DNA of 64,000 nt, taken from NCBI RefSeq assembly GCF_030160295.1, contig NZ_BSOB01000010.1:466901-530900 (forward strand), given 5' to 3'. Made by a program: the position numbers and the translations under genes. A model generated the notes under the pieces. The model was not told the DNA's origin and ran no database searches. It worked only from the letters and a program-made list of their open reading frames with translations. Shown in pieces: positions 1 through 8,523 of the stretch; position 1 is the stretch's first letter, and each line of letters starts with the position of its first letter. The stretch comes from Dyella acidisoli (GTDB taxonomy: Bacteria; Pseudomonadota; Gammaproteobacteria; Xanthomonadales; Rhodanobacteraceae).

Positions 1-1118
1 AACCCTAAGCCGAACTTGCGTGGAATCGACGGCTCTTTATGCCGCTTGGCCAGCCAGCCCCACGCGAACGCCGTCACTGGCGCCAAGGCCACCACCCATA
101 GCGGCGTCATGGACTGGAACCAACCCACCGGGAACATCCAGCCACCGAACATCTGCCGATCAACAAGGTTTTCGGCCAGGAAGTTGAAGGTGGTGCCGAA
201 CAAGTAATAGAACACCCAGAACAGCACGTTGAACGCGAAGATGATCAGCATCGCGATCACCCGGTCGAGCTGCACACGATCATGGCGCTTCGCTTCGGCG
301 ATCAGCACCACCACCATGCCGACGAAGAGCAGTCCCATCACCCATTGCAAGCCTGCCGCGCCGAGCTTGGCGAGCAGCAGATACGTTGCAGGGACCGCCA
401 CCACCACCCCACCAATCACCTGCAACACGCGCATGCGGCTTTCGCTGCCAGGCGCCGGACGCCCCACGCCGCGCAAGCCACGCCGGCCAAACCAGAACCA
501 CAACAGGCTCAAGATCATGCCCACACCGGCTGCCGCGAAAACAACACGGAAGTTCTGCTGCAGCGGCGTCTTCGTGAAATAACTGGCCATCCAGCCCGTA
601 ACCAGCGGTGCCAGGAACGCACCGCAATTGATGCCCATGTAGAACAGCGTAAAGCCGCGATCGCGACGCTCGTCGCCGGGCGCGTACAACTGGCCCACCA
701 TCGAGGAGATGTTCGGTTTGAACAGGGCATCGCCCACGATGACCATCGCCAGGCCGAACAGCAAGGCATCACGACTGGGGATCATCAGCACAAACAAGCC
801 CGCGGACATGACGACTGCGCCGAGCAGGATCGAGCGCTGATAGCCGATGATCTTGTCAGCGACATATCCTCCGAACACACCGAAAGCAAACGCCAGCGCC
901 ACGTAGGCGCCGAAAATGCTGCTGGCCCAACCCTGCCCGGTGGGATCACCGTTATAGAACTGCGCCACCGCGTACAACGCCAACGCCCAGCTCAGGCTGT
1001 AGTAGGCGAAGCGCTCCCAGAACTCCGTCATGAACAGCATCCACAGCGGACGCGGATGACCGAACAGCTGCGGAAAGTCGGGCGTGGTTTGGACGCCGGC
1101 TTCGGAATGCTGGTTCAC
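1..1118 (-). CDS. POT/PTR2 family proton-dependent oligopeptide transporter (3' end outside window)
   Basis: Inner-membrane MFS symporter that imports di- and tripeptides with protons. The frame starts at a GTG at 1118 preceded by an AAGGGGAA ribosome binding site and runs off the left edge, so the C-terminus is missing. The N-terminus carries the family's proton-coupling motif ExxERFxYY (seen as EFWERFAYYS) in the first helix, and the PTR2 signature FYMGINCGAF follows about 100 residues later. Several hydrophobic helices are visible. It was missed by simple ATG-based calling because of the GTG start. Substrate range within the family cannot be told from sequence. Confidence 0.9.
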   Translation of the reverse strand, partial: MNQHSEAGVQTTPDFPQLFGHPRPLWMLFMTEFWERFAYYSLSWALALYAVAQFYNGDPTGQGWASSIFGAYVALAFAFGVFGGYVADKIIGYQRSILLGAVVMSAGLFVLMIPSRDALLFGLAMVIVGDALFKPNISSMVGQLYAPGDERRDRGFTLFYMGINCGAFLAPLVTGWMASYFTKTPLQQNFRVVFAAAGVGMILSLLWFWFGRRGLRGVGRPAPGSESRMRVLQVIGGVVVAVPATYLLLAKLGAAGLQWVMGLLFVGMVVVLIAEAKRHDRVQLDRVIAMLIIFAFNVLFWVFYYLFGTTFNFLAENLVDRQMFGGWMFPVGWFQSMTPLWVVALAPVTAFAWGWLAKRHKEPSIPRKFGLG

Positions 1119-1294
1119 TTAGGTTCCCCTTGGGATTGGACCCGGAAGATGTAACGGGCATGGTGCGTTCAAGTCAAACGCGATGCAGCAACTTTAGGGA
1201 ATGGTCATTCCGACAAAGGCCGGCGTGCGAGGAAGCATATGGACATGTTCGGCCTTGAGGGCGAGGAATCCCGCACAGAGCGCATAGGCTGGAG

Positions 1295-1344
1295 TGCAAA
1301 CCCCAACATCGGAATGTATCTGCACATGGGACGTTGGGTTTGCA
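1295..1344. repeat. Inverted repeat, GCAAACCCCAAC family
   Basis: Arms TGCAAACCCCAAC (1295-1307) and GTTGGGTTTGCA (1333-1344) are near-perfect inverted copies between the transporter and kynA. A compact relative of the same palindrome lies at 46515-46536. It looks like a dispersed REP-like element rather than a terminator, as no T-tract follows. Confidence 0.6.
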
Positions 1345-1351
1345 CCCTAAC

Positions 1352-2200
1352 CTAGGCGCCAAGCACCGTGCGCACATCCAGCAGCTCAGGAAAAAATTCC
1401 AACTCCAGCGCCTTCTTCAAGAACGCCACACCCGAGGAACCACCCGTACCACGCCGATGTCCGATGATGCGCTCCACCGTTTTCATATGACGGAAACGCC
1501 AAAGTTGGAAACTCTCTTCCACATCCACCAATTGCTCGCACATGTGGTACTCCGACCAGAACGCCGCACGCTGTTCATAGATGCGCTTGAACACCGCCAA
1601 TAAACCTTCATGGCGCTGATACGGTTCGCTCCAGTCGCGCTCCACTCGCTCCGCCGGCACGGCATGGCCGTGACGCGCGAGATAGCGCAGGAATTCGTCG
1701 TACAAACCCGGCGCCTCCAGCACTTCTCGCAACTGCGCCTGCGCCGAAGGGTCGTAATCGAACACCTTGAGCATCTGCGAATTCTTGTTGCCCAGCATGA
1801 ATTCGATCATGCGGTACTGAAGCGATTGAAAACCCGACGACGAACCCAGCGCGTCGCGAAATTCCAGATACTCCGACGGCGTCAGCGTCTCCAGCACCGC
1901 CCATTGCTCGAACAACTGCCGCTGCACATGTTTCACACGCGCAAGAATTTTCAGGCATTCGTTCACGTCGTCGATACGCAGATGCGCGATGGCTGCTTTC
2001 AGCTCATGGATGACCAGCTTCATCCACAGCTCCGCCACCTGATGCATCACGATGAAAAGCATTTCGTCGTGATGCGGCGGCTGGGTGACGGGCTGCTGCG
2101 CGGTAAGCAATTGATCCAGCCGCAGATAGCCGCCATAGGTCATTCGGCCGCTCAAGTCGAGCTCAATCCCTGCCTCGAGGTCCCGCTGGTTGTCCGTCAT
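1352..2200 (-). CDS. kynA: Tryptophan 2,3-dioxygenase
   Basis: Haem enzyme that opens the indole ring of L-tryptophan to N-formylkynurenine, the first step of the kynurenine pathway. The 282-residue product matches the usual bacterial length. Family landmarks are [11 protein letters not shown] near the N-terminus, the [19 protein letters not shown] helix holding the substrate-site histidine, [13 protein letters not shown] in the middle, and the haem-ligand region [14 protein letters not shown] with GTGGSSG near the end. The start at 2200 (MTDNQRD) was preferred to a longer ATG frame at 2296 because the extra 32 residues are not family-like, although no strong ribosome binding site is visible. 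No other kynurenine gene is adjacent. It is divergent from the dehydrogenase operon. Confidence 0.95.
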   Translation of the reverse strand: MTDNQRDLEAGIELDLSGRMTYGGYLRLDQLLTAQQPVTQPPHHDEMLFIVMHQVAELWMKLVIHELKAAIAHLRIDDVNECLKILARVKHVQRQLFEQWAVLETLTPSEYLEFRDALGSSSGFQSLQYRMIEFMLGNKNSQMLKVFDYDPSAQAQLREVLEAPGLYDEFLRYLARHGHAVPAERVERDWSEPYQRHEGLLAVFKRIYEQRAAFWSEYHMCEQLVDVEESFQLWRFRHMKTVERIIGHRRGTGGSSGVAFLKKALELEFFPELLDVRTVLGA

Positions 2201-2471
2201 GGTTGCCCGCAAACCCGCAAAAAGATTGATGTTAACCGCTATCGCGAACGCCCACGTACGGGCTCGCATGCTGCAGTGTACCTTGCGACGCAACAAGGCC
2301 GCCTGCTATCAATTGGCGTTTGTCTGGGTCCAAAAGGCTGTTTTGACTGTACGGACAGCGTCAGTGATGACCACGTAAAATACGTCAAAGCATCCTCAAG
2401 TGCGTCCGGCCCCACTGGATGGGCCGCGCCTCCCCCGCAGCGTTTTCCCTACCCTCATCCGGGAGCGAGTC

Positions 2472-3557
2472 GTGTCCATCGCCGCCAAGTTTGAAATCGA
2501 ATATCTGCAGTATCTCGATGCCGAAGGCAAGCAGGTTCGGGATGACCTGCCCGAATTCACCAAAGATCTCGACCACATGGTCGAGCTGTACAAGCTGATG
2601 ATGTCCACCCGCGTGTTCGACGCGAAGTCGGTGGCGTTGCAACGTACCGGCAAGCTTGGCACGTACGCAAGCTGTCTCGGTCACGAAGCCTCGCACGTCG
2701 GCATCGGCAGCGCCATGAAGCCGGAAGATGTGCTCGCCGTGAGCTATCGCGAATACGGTGCACAGCTCTATCGCGGCGTGCAGCCGCGCGAGGTATACAT
2801 GTATTGGGGCGGCGACGAACGCGGCAACGATTATCAGAACGAGCCCGCACGTCATGACTTCGCCTGGTCGGTGCCGATCGCCACGCAATGCCTGCATGCA
2901 GCCGGTACCGCCTTGGCGTTCAAGATCCGCAACGAGAAGCGCGTAGCCGTGTGCACGATCGGCGACGGCGGTTCGTCTAAGGGCGACTTCTACGGCGCCA
3001 TCAACATCGCCGGTGCACAGAACCTGCCGATGGTGGCGGTGATCGTCAACAACCAGTGGGCCATCTCGGTACCGCGCAAGATCCAGTCCGGTGCGCCGAC
3101 CTTGGCGCAGAAAGGCATCGCTGCGGGTCTCTACTGCATCCAGGTGGACGGCAACGACATCATTGCCGTGCGCAAGGCGATGGAAGACGCGCTTGAGCGC
3201 GCGCGTAACGGCGAAGGCGGCAGCGTACTGGAGCTGGTCACCTATCGCCTGAGCGACCACACCACCGCCGATGACGCCCGTCGCTATCGCGGCGAGCAGG
3301 AAGTGAAGGACGCCTGGGCGAAGGAGCCGATGAAGCGCCTGCGCAACTGGCTGGTCGCCAAGAAAGTGTGGGACGACACGAAGGAAGAAGCCTGGAAAGC
3401 CGAGTGCGACGAGTGGATGGACAACGAGGTGAATGCCTACCTCCAGACCAAGACCCAGCCCGTCACGGCGATGTTCGATTACACCTTCGCCGAAGTTCCC
3501 GCGGATCTCGCCAAACAGCGCGATCTCGTGCTCTCGCTCGACAAGAAGGCGCACTAA
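2472..3557 (+). CDS. pdhA: 2-oxoacid dehydrogenase E1 component, alpha subunit (pyruvate or branched-chain type)
   Basis: Thiamine-diphosphate subunit that decarboxylates a 2-oxoacid and, with E1beta, passes the acyl group to the lipoyl arm of E2. The 361-residue product shows the thiamine-diphosphate motif GDGGSSKGDFYGAINIAG ending in NNQWAIS, and the HTTADDARRYR loop of the E1alpha family. The start is a GTG at 2472 with GGGAG about seven bases upstream; the ATG at 2400 would add residues unlike the family. The next gene follows after 3 nt. Sequence resembles Bacillus-type PdhA, but bacteria rich in iso-fatty acids use the same architecture for branched-chain oxoacids, so the physiological substrate is uncertain. 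Confidence 0.93.
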   Translation: MSIAAKFEIEYLQYLDAEGKQVRDDLPEFTKDLDHMVELYKLMMSTRVFDAKSVALQRTGKLGTYASCLGHEASHVGIGSAMKPEDVLAVSYREYGAQLYRGVQPREVYMYWGGDERGNDYQNEPARHDFAWSVPIATQCLHAAGTALAFKIRNEKRVAVCTIGDGGSSKGDFYGAINIAGAQNLPMVAVIVNNQWAISVPRKIQSGAPTLAQKGIAAGLYCIQVDGNDIIAVRKAMEDALERARNGEGGSVLELVTYRLSDHTTADDARRYRGEQEVKDAWAKEPMKRLRNWLVAKKVWDDTKEEAWKAECDEWMDNEVNAYLQTKTQPVTAMFDYTFAEVPADLAKQRDLVLSLDKKAH

Positions 3558-3560
3558 GCC

Positions 3561-4541
3561 ATGGCACAAATCACTCTTATCGAAGCCGTCACCCAGGCGC
3601 TTGCTTATGAAATGGCCCACGACGACAGCGTTGTCGTACTGGGCGAAGACGTCGGCGTCAACGGCGGCGTGTTCCGTGCCACGCAGGGTCTGCAGGAAAA
3701 ATTCGGCGCGCTGCGCGTGCTCGACACGCCACTGGACGAAACCACCATCGCCGGTGTCACCGTAGGCTTGGCCGCGGCAGGCATGAAGCCGGTCGCCGAA
3801 GCGCAGTTCGAAGGCTTCATCTATCCGATGATGGAGCAGATCGCTTGCCACGCCGCGCGCATGCGCAACCGCACGCGCGGCCGCATTACCGTGCCGGCTG
3901 TATGGCGCGCACCGTGGGGTGGCGGCATTCGTGCACCGGAACATCACTCCGAAGCGAACGAGCATCTGTTCACCAATATTCCTGGTCTGCGCGTGGTGAT
4001 GCCTTCGTCGCCCGCACGCGCTTACGGTCTGTTGCTCGCCGCGATCCGCGATCCGGATCCGGTGATGTTCTTCGAACCCAAGCGCATCTATCGCCAATAC
4101 AAAGAAGAAGTGCCGGATGACGGCGAAGCGCTACCGCTCGATGTGTGCTTCGTGCTGCGCGACGGCACCGACGTCACCATCGTGACCTGGGGCGCACAGG
4201 TGAAGGAAGCACTGGAAGCCGCCGATGCACTGGCCGAGGAAGGCATCAGTGCTGAGGTGATCGATGTAGCCACGCTTACCCCGCTGGATTTCGACACCAT
4301 CGCCGAATCGGTGCAGAAGACCGGCCGCTGCGTGATCCTGCACGAAGCACCCAAGACAGCTGGCTTTGGCGCCGAGATCGCCGCGCGCATCGCGGAGGAA
4401 TGCCTGTACGACCTGCTCGCGCCGGTGGAGCGCGTAACCGGCTGGGATACGCACATTCCGTTGTTCCGTCTGGAGATGAAATATCTGCCGAGCACGGAGC
4501 GCGTGGTGGAAGCCGCCAAGCGCACGCTCGCCGCATCCTGA
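3561..4541 (+). CDS. pdhB: 2-oxoacid dehydrogenase E1 component, beta subunit
   Basis: Second half of the E1 heterotetramer, contributing the pyrimidine-binding side of the thiamine-diphosphate site. The 326 residues are standard length. Visible landmarks are LGEDVGVNGGVFRAT near the N-terminus, the conserved FEGFIYPMMEQI and RAPWGGGIRAPEHHSE segments in the catalytic domain, and a transketolase C-terminal domain with VTWGAQVKEALEAA and HEAPKTAGFGAEIAARI. It lies 3 nt after E1alpha and 78 nt before E2, so the three genes are surely one operon. The same PDH versus branched-chain ambiguity applies. Confidence 0.95.
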   Translation: MAQITLIEAVTQALAYEMAHDDSVVVLGEDVGVNGGVFRATQGLQEKFGALRVLDTPLDETTIAGVTVGLAAAGMKPVAEAQFEGFIYPMMEQIACHAARMRNRTRGRITVPAVWRAPWGGGIRAPEHHSEANEHLFTNIPGLRVVMPSSPARAYGLLLAAIRDPDPVMFFEPKRIYRQYKEEVPDDGEALPLDVCFVLRDGTDVTIVTWGAQVKEALEAADALAEEGISAEVIDVATLTPLDFDTIAESVQKTGRCVILHEAPKTAGFGAEIAARIAEECLYDLLAPVERVTGWDTHIPLFRLEMKYLPSTERVVEAAKRTLAAS

Positions 4542-4619
4542 CGTCCTCGCTCCCTCCCTTGCCGCATGCACGGGAGGAAGCAAAAACCGAACACACACTC
4601 ACATTTCGGAACTCCGAAC

Positions 4620-5993
4620 ATGGCCGACATCAAGACGTTCTACCTGCCGGACCTCGGCGAAGGCCTACCCGACGCAACCATCGTCGAGTGGCACGTGAAG
4701 GAAGGCGATCAGATCAAACTCGACGCGCCGCTGGTATCGATGGAAACCGCCAAGGCGGTTGTCGACGTCCCCTCCCCGTACACGGGCAAGGTCGCCAAGT
4801 TGCATGGCGCAGCTGGCGACGTGATCGATACCGGTGCAGCGCTCGCCGAATTCGAGCCTGATCCGAACGCCAAGCAGCGTGCTGAAGCCGAATCCACCGG
4901 CCATCATCACGGCCCCAAGAAGGCCGCTGCCGCGGAGCCGAAGAAAGTCACCGCCTCCGACGAAGGTGGCGAGATCGAGACCAATGGCAAGGCGGATCGC
5001 GAAGACGAAGGCACCGTGGTCGGTGCGATGGTCAGCGGCAGCCACGTGCATGTGGAGCAGGCCTCCAGCGTCGGCGGCGTGAAGGCCGTACCGGCCGTGC
5101 GTGCATTGGCGAAGAAGCTCAAGGTCGACATCACGCGCGTGCGCGGTAGTGGCGCCGACGGCGTGGTGACCATGCAGGACGTGAAGAACGCCGCCGCCAA
5201 TGGCACCGCTGCGCTTGGCGCCGCGCCCGCGCGCGCCGTGCCGGCTTCCGCCGGCCGCCACCTCGCTCCAGAACTGCCGGAACCGGAACCGGCACGCACC
5301 CCCGTGTCGCTGGCCGGCAAACCGGTGCGTACTGCGCCCCCGAGCGTCAAAGCAAGCGGCCAGCCGGAGCAACTCAAAGGCGTTCGCCGCAACATGGCGC
5401 GCGTGATGGCCGAAGCACACGCCAACGTAGTGCCGACTACGCTGGTGGACGATGCGGATCTGCATGCCTGGATCGGCAAGCAGGACATCACCGCCCGTCT
5501 GATCCGCGCGATCGTGACGGCGTGCAAGACAGTGCCCGCGCTCAACGCATGGTTCGACGGCAAGAACCTCACTCGTACATTGCATCCGCACGTGGACATC
5601 GGCATTGCTGTCGACACGGAAGACGGCCTGTTCGTGCCCGCATTGCGTAACGCCGATGTGCTCGATGGTGCCGGCATCCGTGCAGGCATCCAGCGTCTGC
5701 GTACGCAGGTGGAAGACCGCACGATTCCATCTTCGGAACTCAGCGGCTACACCATCAGCCTGTCGAACTTCGGCATGTTCGCTGGCCGTTACGCAACACC
5801 GGTGGTAGTACCGCCGTGCGTGGCGATCATCGGTGCCGGCAAGCTGAGCCATGACGTTGTCGCCGTGATGGGTGGTATCGAAGTACATCGCCGCATGCCG
5901 ATCAGCCTCACGTTCGATCATCGCGCGGCGACCGGCGGTGAAGCTGCTCGCTTCCTGAAGGCGCTACTGGATAACCTGTCGCTGCCAAACTGA
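4620..5993 (+). CDS. Dihydrolipoamide acyltransferase, E2 component
   Basis: Core of the 2-oxoacid dehydrogenase complex; its lipoyl arm carries the acyl group to CoA. The 457 residues show one lipoyl domain (about 1-80, lipoyl lysine in SMETAKAVVDV), a linker rich in Ala, Glu and Lys, a peripheral-subunit binding domain (VPAVRALAKKLKVDITRVRG then DGVVTMQDV), a Pro/Ala linker, and the trimeric catalytic domain. The catalytic histidine is kept in FDHRAATGGEAARF, but the usual DHRxxDG reads DHRxxTGG. The start at 4620 begins with the typical E2 N-terminus; an in-frame ATG at 4566 is less likely. No E3 gene follows before the terminator, so E3 must be encoded elsewhere. Confidence 0.93.
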   Translation: MADIKTFYLPDLGEGLPDATIVEWHVKEGDQIKLDAPLVSMETAKAVVDVPSPYTGKVAKLHGAAGDVIDTGAALAEFEPDPNAKQRAEAESTGHHHGPKKAAAAEPKKVTASDEGGEIETNGKADREDEGTVVGAMVSGSHVHVEQASSVGGVKAVPAVRALAKKLKVDITRVRGSGADGVVTMQDVKNAAANGTAALGAAPARAVPASAGRHLAPELPEPEPARTPVSLAGKPVRTAPPSVKASGQPEQLKGVRRNMARVMAEAHANVVPTTLVDDADLHAWIGKQDITARLIRAIVTACKTVPALNAWFDGKNLTRTLHPHVDIGIAVDTEDGLFVPALRNADVLDGAGIRAGIQRLRTQVEDRTIPSSELSGYTISLSNFGMFAGRYATPVVVPPCVAIIGAGKLSHDVVAVMGGIEVHRRMPISLTFDHRAATGGEAARFLKALLDNLSLPN

Positions 5994-6017
5994 TCTATCA
6001 AGCCGCACAAAAAAAAG

Positions 6018-6041
6018 GCGCCCGCAATGGGCGCTTTTTTT
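6018..6041 (+). terminator. Rho-independent terminator after the E2 gene
   Basis: Stem GCGCCC (6018-6023) and GGGCGC (6029-6034) with a 5-nt loop, followed by seven T. An A-run at 6009-6016 makes it usable from the opposite side too. Confidence 0.9.
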
Positions 6042-6057
6042 GTGCCTTCCATCGCTA

Positions 6058-6297
6058 TCATTTTTGTTGCAAAAATGCGGTTACATGGGTGCCGACTGCT
6101 TCCGGCACATCTTCAAGGCAGTAATGCCCTACCCGTTCCAACTTGTATATGGTCGGTTGAGTGAAACGCACCCCATAAGCCGGCAACCAGGCATCGCTGA
6201 TCAACGCATGGTTCTGGAATCCACTGTGCTTCAGCGTGCTCAAGATGTTGAAACCGAGTTCGCCTAACACAATGTGATTGACTGCCGCTTCGATCAC
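6058..6297 (-). pseudogene. Remnant of an alpha/beta-hydrolase C-terminus
   Basis: A 79-codon frame starting at a GTG that overlaps the stop of the upstream sensor kinase (GTGA). Its second half reads like the end of a haloalkane-dehalogenase or OleB-type alpha/beta hydrolase: a segment HALISDAWLPAY, then VGHYCLEDVPEAVG with the catalytic-histidine context GHYxLED and the usual terminal helix ending in FLQQ. The nucleophile elbow and the first two thirds of a hydrolase are absent, since that DNA encodes the kinase. It is therefore probably a deletion remnant, though the overlapping start could still allow translation of a short peptide. Confidence 0.6.
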
Positions 6298-7664
6298 GCG
6301 TCTTCTGAAGGCGCCTGTGCCGGCAGATGCATGATGATCTCCAACCCGCCACCATCCACGTTGCGCGCTGCAACTTTGCCGCCATGCGCGTGCATCACGC
6401 GCTGAACAATCGCCAGGCCCAACCCGTGGCCAGTGGCTTGCTCGGCGTTGCTGCCGCGAAAGAACGGGCGGAATAACAGATCGAGCTCTTCTTCAGGCAC
6501 GCCCGGTCCGTGATCGCGAATACGTAGCTCCCACTGGGCAGCTAGCTCAGTCAATGCAATATGCACCACACCGTTCGATGGGCTGAACTTGATCGCATTG
6601 GCAAGCACATTGTCCAAAGCGCGTTCAAGCAGCAGGCCGCTGCCCTGCACCACCATCGACCCATTTCCGCTCATCTGCAGGACGATGCCGCGCGCCTCTG
6701 CATCAATACCTGCCGCCGCCACACGATCTTTGGCCAGTGCTGCCAGATCGACGGATTCACGCACCATGCCCGGCAGCCCGCCTTCCAGTCGCGACAGCGC
6801 CAGCATTTCCGCTGTCATACGATCCATGCGAGCAATCTCTTGCTCGGCACGCTGAAAATGGGCTGCCGCTTCGTGTGGATCGCTACTGTGTTGCGCCAGG
6901 TCCAGGATGAGATGCAGACGCGCCAGTGGCGAGCGCAGTTCGTGCGAGAGATCCTGCAACACGCCGCGATCGTGTGCGACGAGCATTTCGATGCGTTCGG
7001 CCATGGTATTGAAATCGTGAGCAAGCTGTCCGAGTTCATCGTGCTTGCTGATCCAACGCCGATCGACGCGTGTGGCAAATTCGCAGGACGCCATCAAACG
7101 CGTGGCCGTGCGCATGGCCTCTACCGGCCGCGATACACTGCGCGCCACCCACCAGCCGATGATGCCGATCATCAATAAGGAAAGCATGCCTTGCACAACG
7201 AGCAAAATCTTCTCTCGCGTGCGCGGTGGAATGCGGGTGCGCGAACTGCTTACGGCAACCATCTGCCGAGCATGGCCGTCGCTGCCCGTTACGTTCTGCA
7301 CGGCGATATAGAAGCCCGGCCATGGATTCAACGTGATGTCGTGCCCGGAAGACAACCAATCGGGCAGCGTGTGACGAATGGGCGATGGCAGGCGGATGTC
7401 GCGTAGCGGTTCGCCGTTTTCATACAGTGTGGCATCGACACCCTGCTCGCGTTGCTGCGTGACCCAAACATCCAGGCCGTCATGTCCGCCTTTTTCATAG
7501 GCTTCGTTGGCCGCTTGTGCCAAGGCCGGCCAATCGAATGCCTGCTGCATCGAATACGCAAAGTAACTGCGCGTAAGCAAACCTCCCAACATCAACACCA
7601 GCACGTTGGCGATGCAAACGGAGATCAATAAGCGCCAGAACAGTGGGCTGCGGAACGTATTCAT
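6294..7664 (-). CDS. cpxA: Envelope-stress sensor histidine kinase, CpxA-like
   Basis: Inner-membrane sensor that phosphorylates the partner regulator in response to envelope damage. The 456 residues show an N-terminal helix (about 9-32), a periplasmic sensor of about 130 residues, a second helix (about 155-175), a HAMP domain, and the phosphoacceptor box LSHELRSPLARL typical of CpxA. The ATP domain has N (DNVLANAIKFSP), G1 (DHGPGVPEEEL) and G2 (GHGLGLAIV) boxes. It overlaps the regulator by ATGA, indicating translational coupling. The CpxR-type box and the CpxP-like neighbour support the Cpx assignment, but it is by resemblance, not proof. Confidence 0.88.
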   Translation of the reverse strand: MNTFRSPLFWRLLISVCIANVLVLMLGGLLTRSYFAYSMQQAFDWPALAQAANEAYEKGGHDGLDVWVTQQREQGVDATLYENGEPLRDIRLPSPIRHTLPDWLSSGHDITLNPWPGFYIAVQNVTGSDGHARQMVAVSSSRTRIPPRTREKILLVVQGMLSLLMIGIIGWWVARSVSRPVEAMRTATRLMASCEFATRVDRRWISKHDELGQLAHDFNTMAERIEMLVAHDRGVLQDLSHELRSPLARLHLILDLAQHSSDPHEAAAHFQRAEQEIARMDRMTAEMLALSRLEGGLPGMVRESVDLAALAKDRVAAAGIDAEARGIVLQMSGNGSMVVQGSGLLLERALDNVLANAIKFSPSNGVVHIALTELAAQWELRIRDHGPGVPEEELDLLFRPFFRGSNAEQATGHGLGLAIVQRVMHAHGGKVAARNVDGGGLEIIMHLPAQAPSEDA

Positions 7665-8353
7665 GCCTGCGCACCGTTCGGTACCAGTACGTAACCCGCA
7701 CCACGCACTGAATCGATGCGTGGCGCCTGCGCCGAGGCCTCTGCCAGCTTGTGGCGCAGGCGGCTGACGTGCACGTCAATGCTGCGATCGAACCGCTCCA
7801 ACTCGCGACCCAGCGCTACGCGCGTGAGTGAAGTCTTGTCGATGACTTCGCCAGCGCGCTGCACCAGCATCAGCAGCAGGGCGAATTCGGCGCCGGTGAG
7901 ATTGAGTTCCTGCTCACCGGCGTACGCGCGTCGCTCACCTGGCAGCAGGCGCAATACGCCCGCGGTCAACTCACCCACGCTCTCCACGGTATGACGGCGT
8001 AGTTGTGCACGCACACGCGCAAGCAGTTCGCGCGGTAAGCATGGTTTGGAGAGATAGTCGTCCGCACCAAGCTCCAGCCCTACAACGCGATCCACCGGTT
8101 CTCCGCGGCCCGACAACATGATCACCGGCAAGCGATGTTGTGCGCGCAAGTCGCGTAGGGTATCCAGTCCACTGCGACCCGGCATCATCACGTCAAGAAT
8201 CAGCAGATCCGGACGCAATGCCGGATCACGCAGCCTTGCCAGCACACCCTCGCTGTCATGCACGACATCCACCTGTAATCCTTCGCGGCGCAAGTATTCG
8301 GCGAGCAATGCGCACAGCTCGCGGTCGTCATCACCAATCAGTATCCGGGACAT
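7661..8353 (-). CDS. cpxR: Response regulator, CpxR-like (OmpR family)
   Basis: Two-domain transcription factor of 230 residues. The receiver domain holds the acidic pocket DDDREL, the phosphoacceptor aspartate in LILDVMMPGRSG, and the lysine in YLSKPCLPREL. The C-terminal winged helix shows the OmpR-type pattern ending in DVHVSRLRHKLAE and RGAGYVLV. The start at 8353 (MSRILIGDDD) fits the family; an in-frame start at 8395 would add 14 unlikely residues. It is divergent from the CpxP-like gene, and the CpxR-type box at 8433-8447 lies between the two starts, suggesting autoregulation and control of the neighbour. Confidence 0.9.
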   Translation of the reverse strand: MSRILIGDDDRELCALLAEYLRREGLQVDVVHDSEGVLARLRDPALRPDLLILDVMMPGRSGLDTLRDLRAQHRLPVIMLSGRGEPVDRVVGLELGADDYLSKPCLPRELLARVRAQLRRHTVESVGELTAGVLRLLPGERRAYAGEQELNLTGAEFALLLMLVQRAGEVIDKTSLTRVALGRELERFDRSIDVHVSRLRHKLAEASAQAPRIDSVRGAGYVLVPNGAQA

Positions 8354-8432
8354 GCAGGCAGCCATCGACAGTACGTAGTTACTATCGCATGACAACCGGA
8401 AACGGCCGTAGGCTCGCTTGCGCTGGGCTGAC

Positions 8433-8447
8433 TTTACCCTTCTTTAC
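8433..8447 (-). promoter_or_regulatory. CpxR-type binding box
   Basis: On the minus strand the site reads GTAAA, 5 nt, GTAAA, which matches the enterobacterial CpxR consensus GTAAA-N5-GTAAA exactly. It lies 80 bp upstream of the regulator start and 77 bp upstream of the CpxP-like start, so it could serve both promoters. Confidence 0.75.
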
Positions 8448-8523
8448 ACCGCAGCAAAGATCTTCAACTCGCCCCTGCTTTCCAATAGTTACCACAATCC
8501 CTCACCCAAGCAGGAGCTTCACC

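Noticed and set aside
2343-2381. TTGACT and TAAAAT as a sigma-70 promoter for pdhA
   Set aside because: The spacing of 27 nt is too long for a standard promoter.
2385-4097. 570-residue open frame on the minus strand opposite pdhA and pdhB
   Set aside because: It is the antisense shadow of two clear genes; high GC leaves long open frames on the opposite strand, and it shows no domain or ribosome binding site.
4665-5921. 418-residue minus-strand frame opposite the E2 gene
   Set aside because: Antisense shadow; composition rich in His and Arg and no family features.
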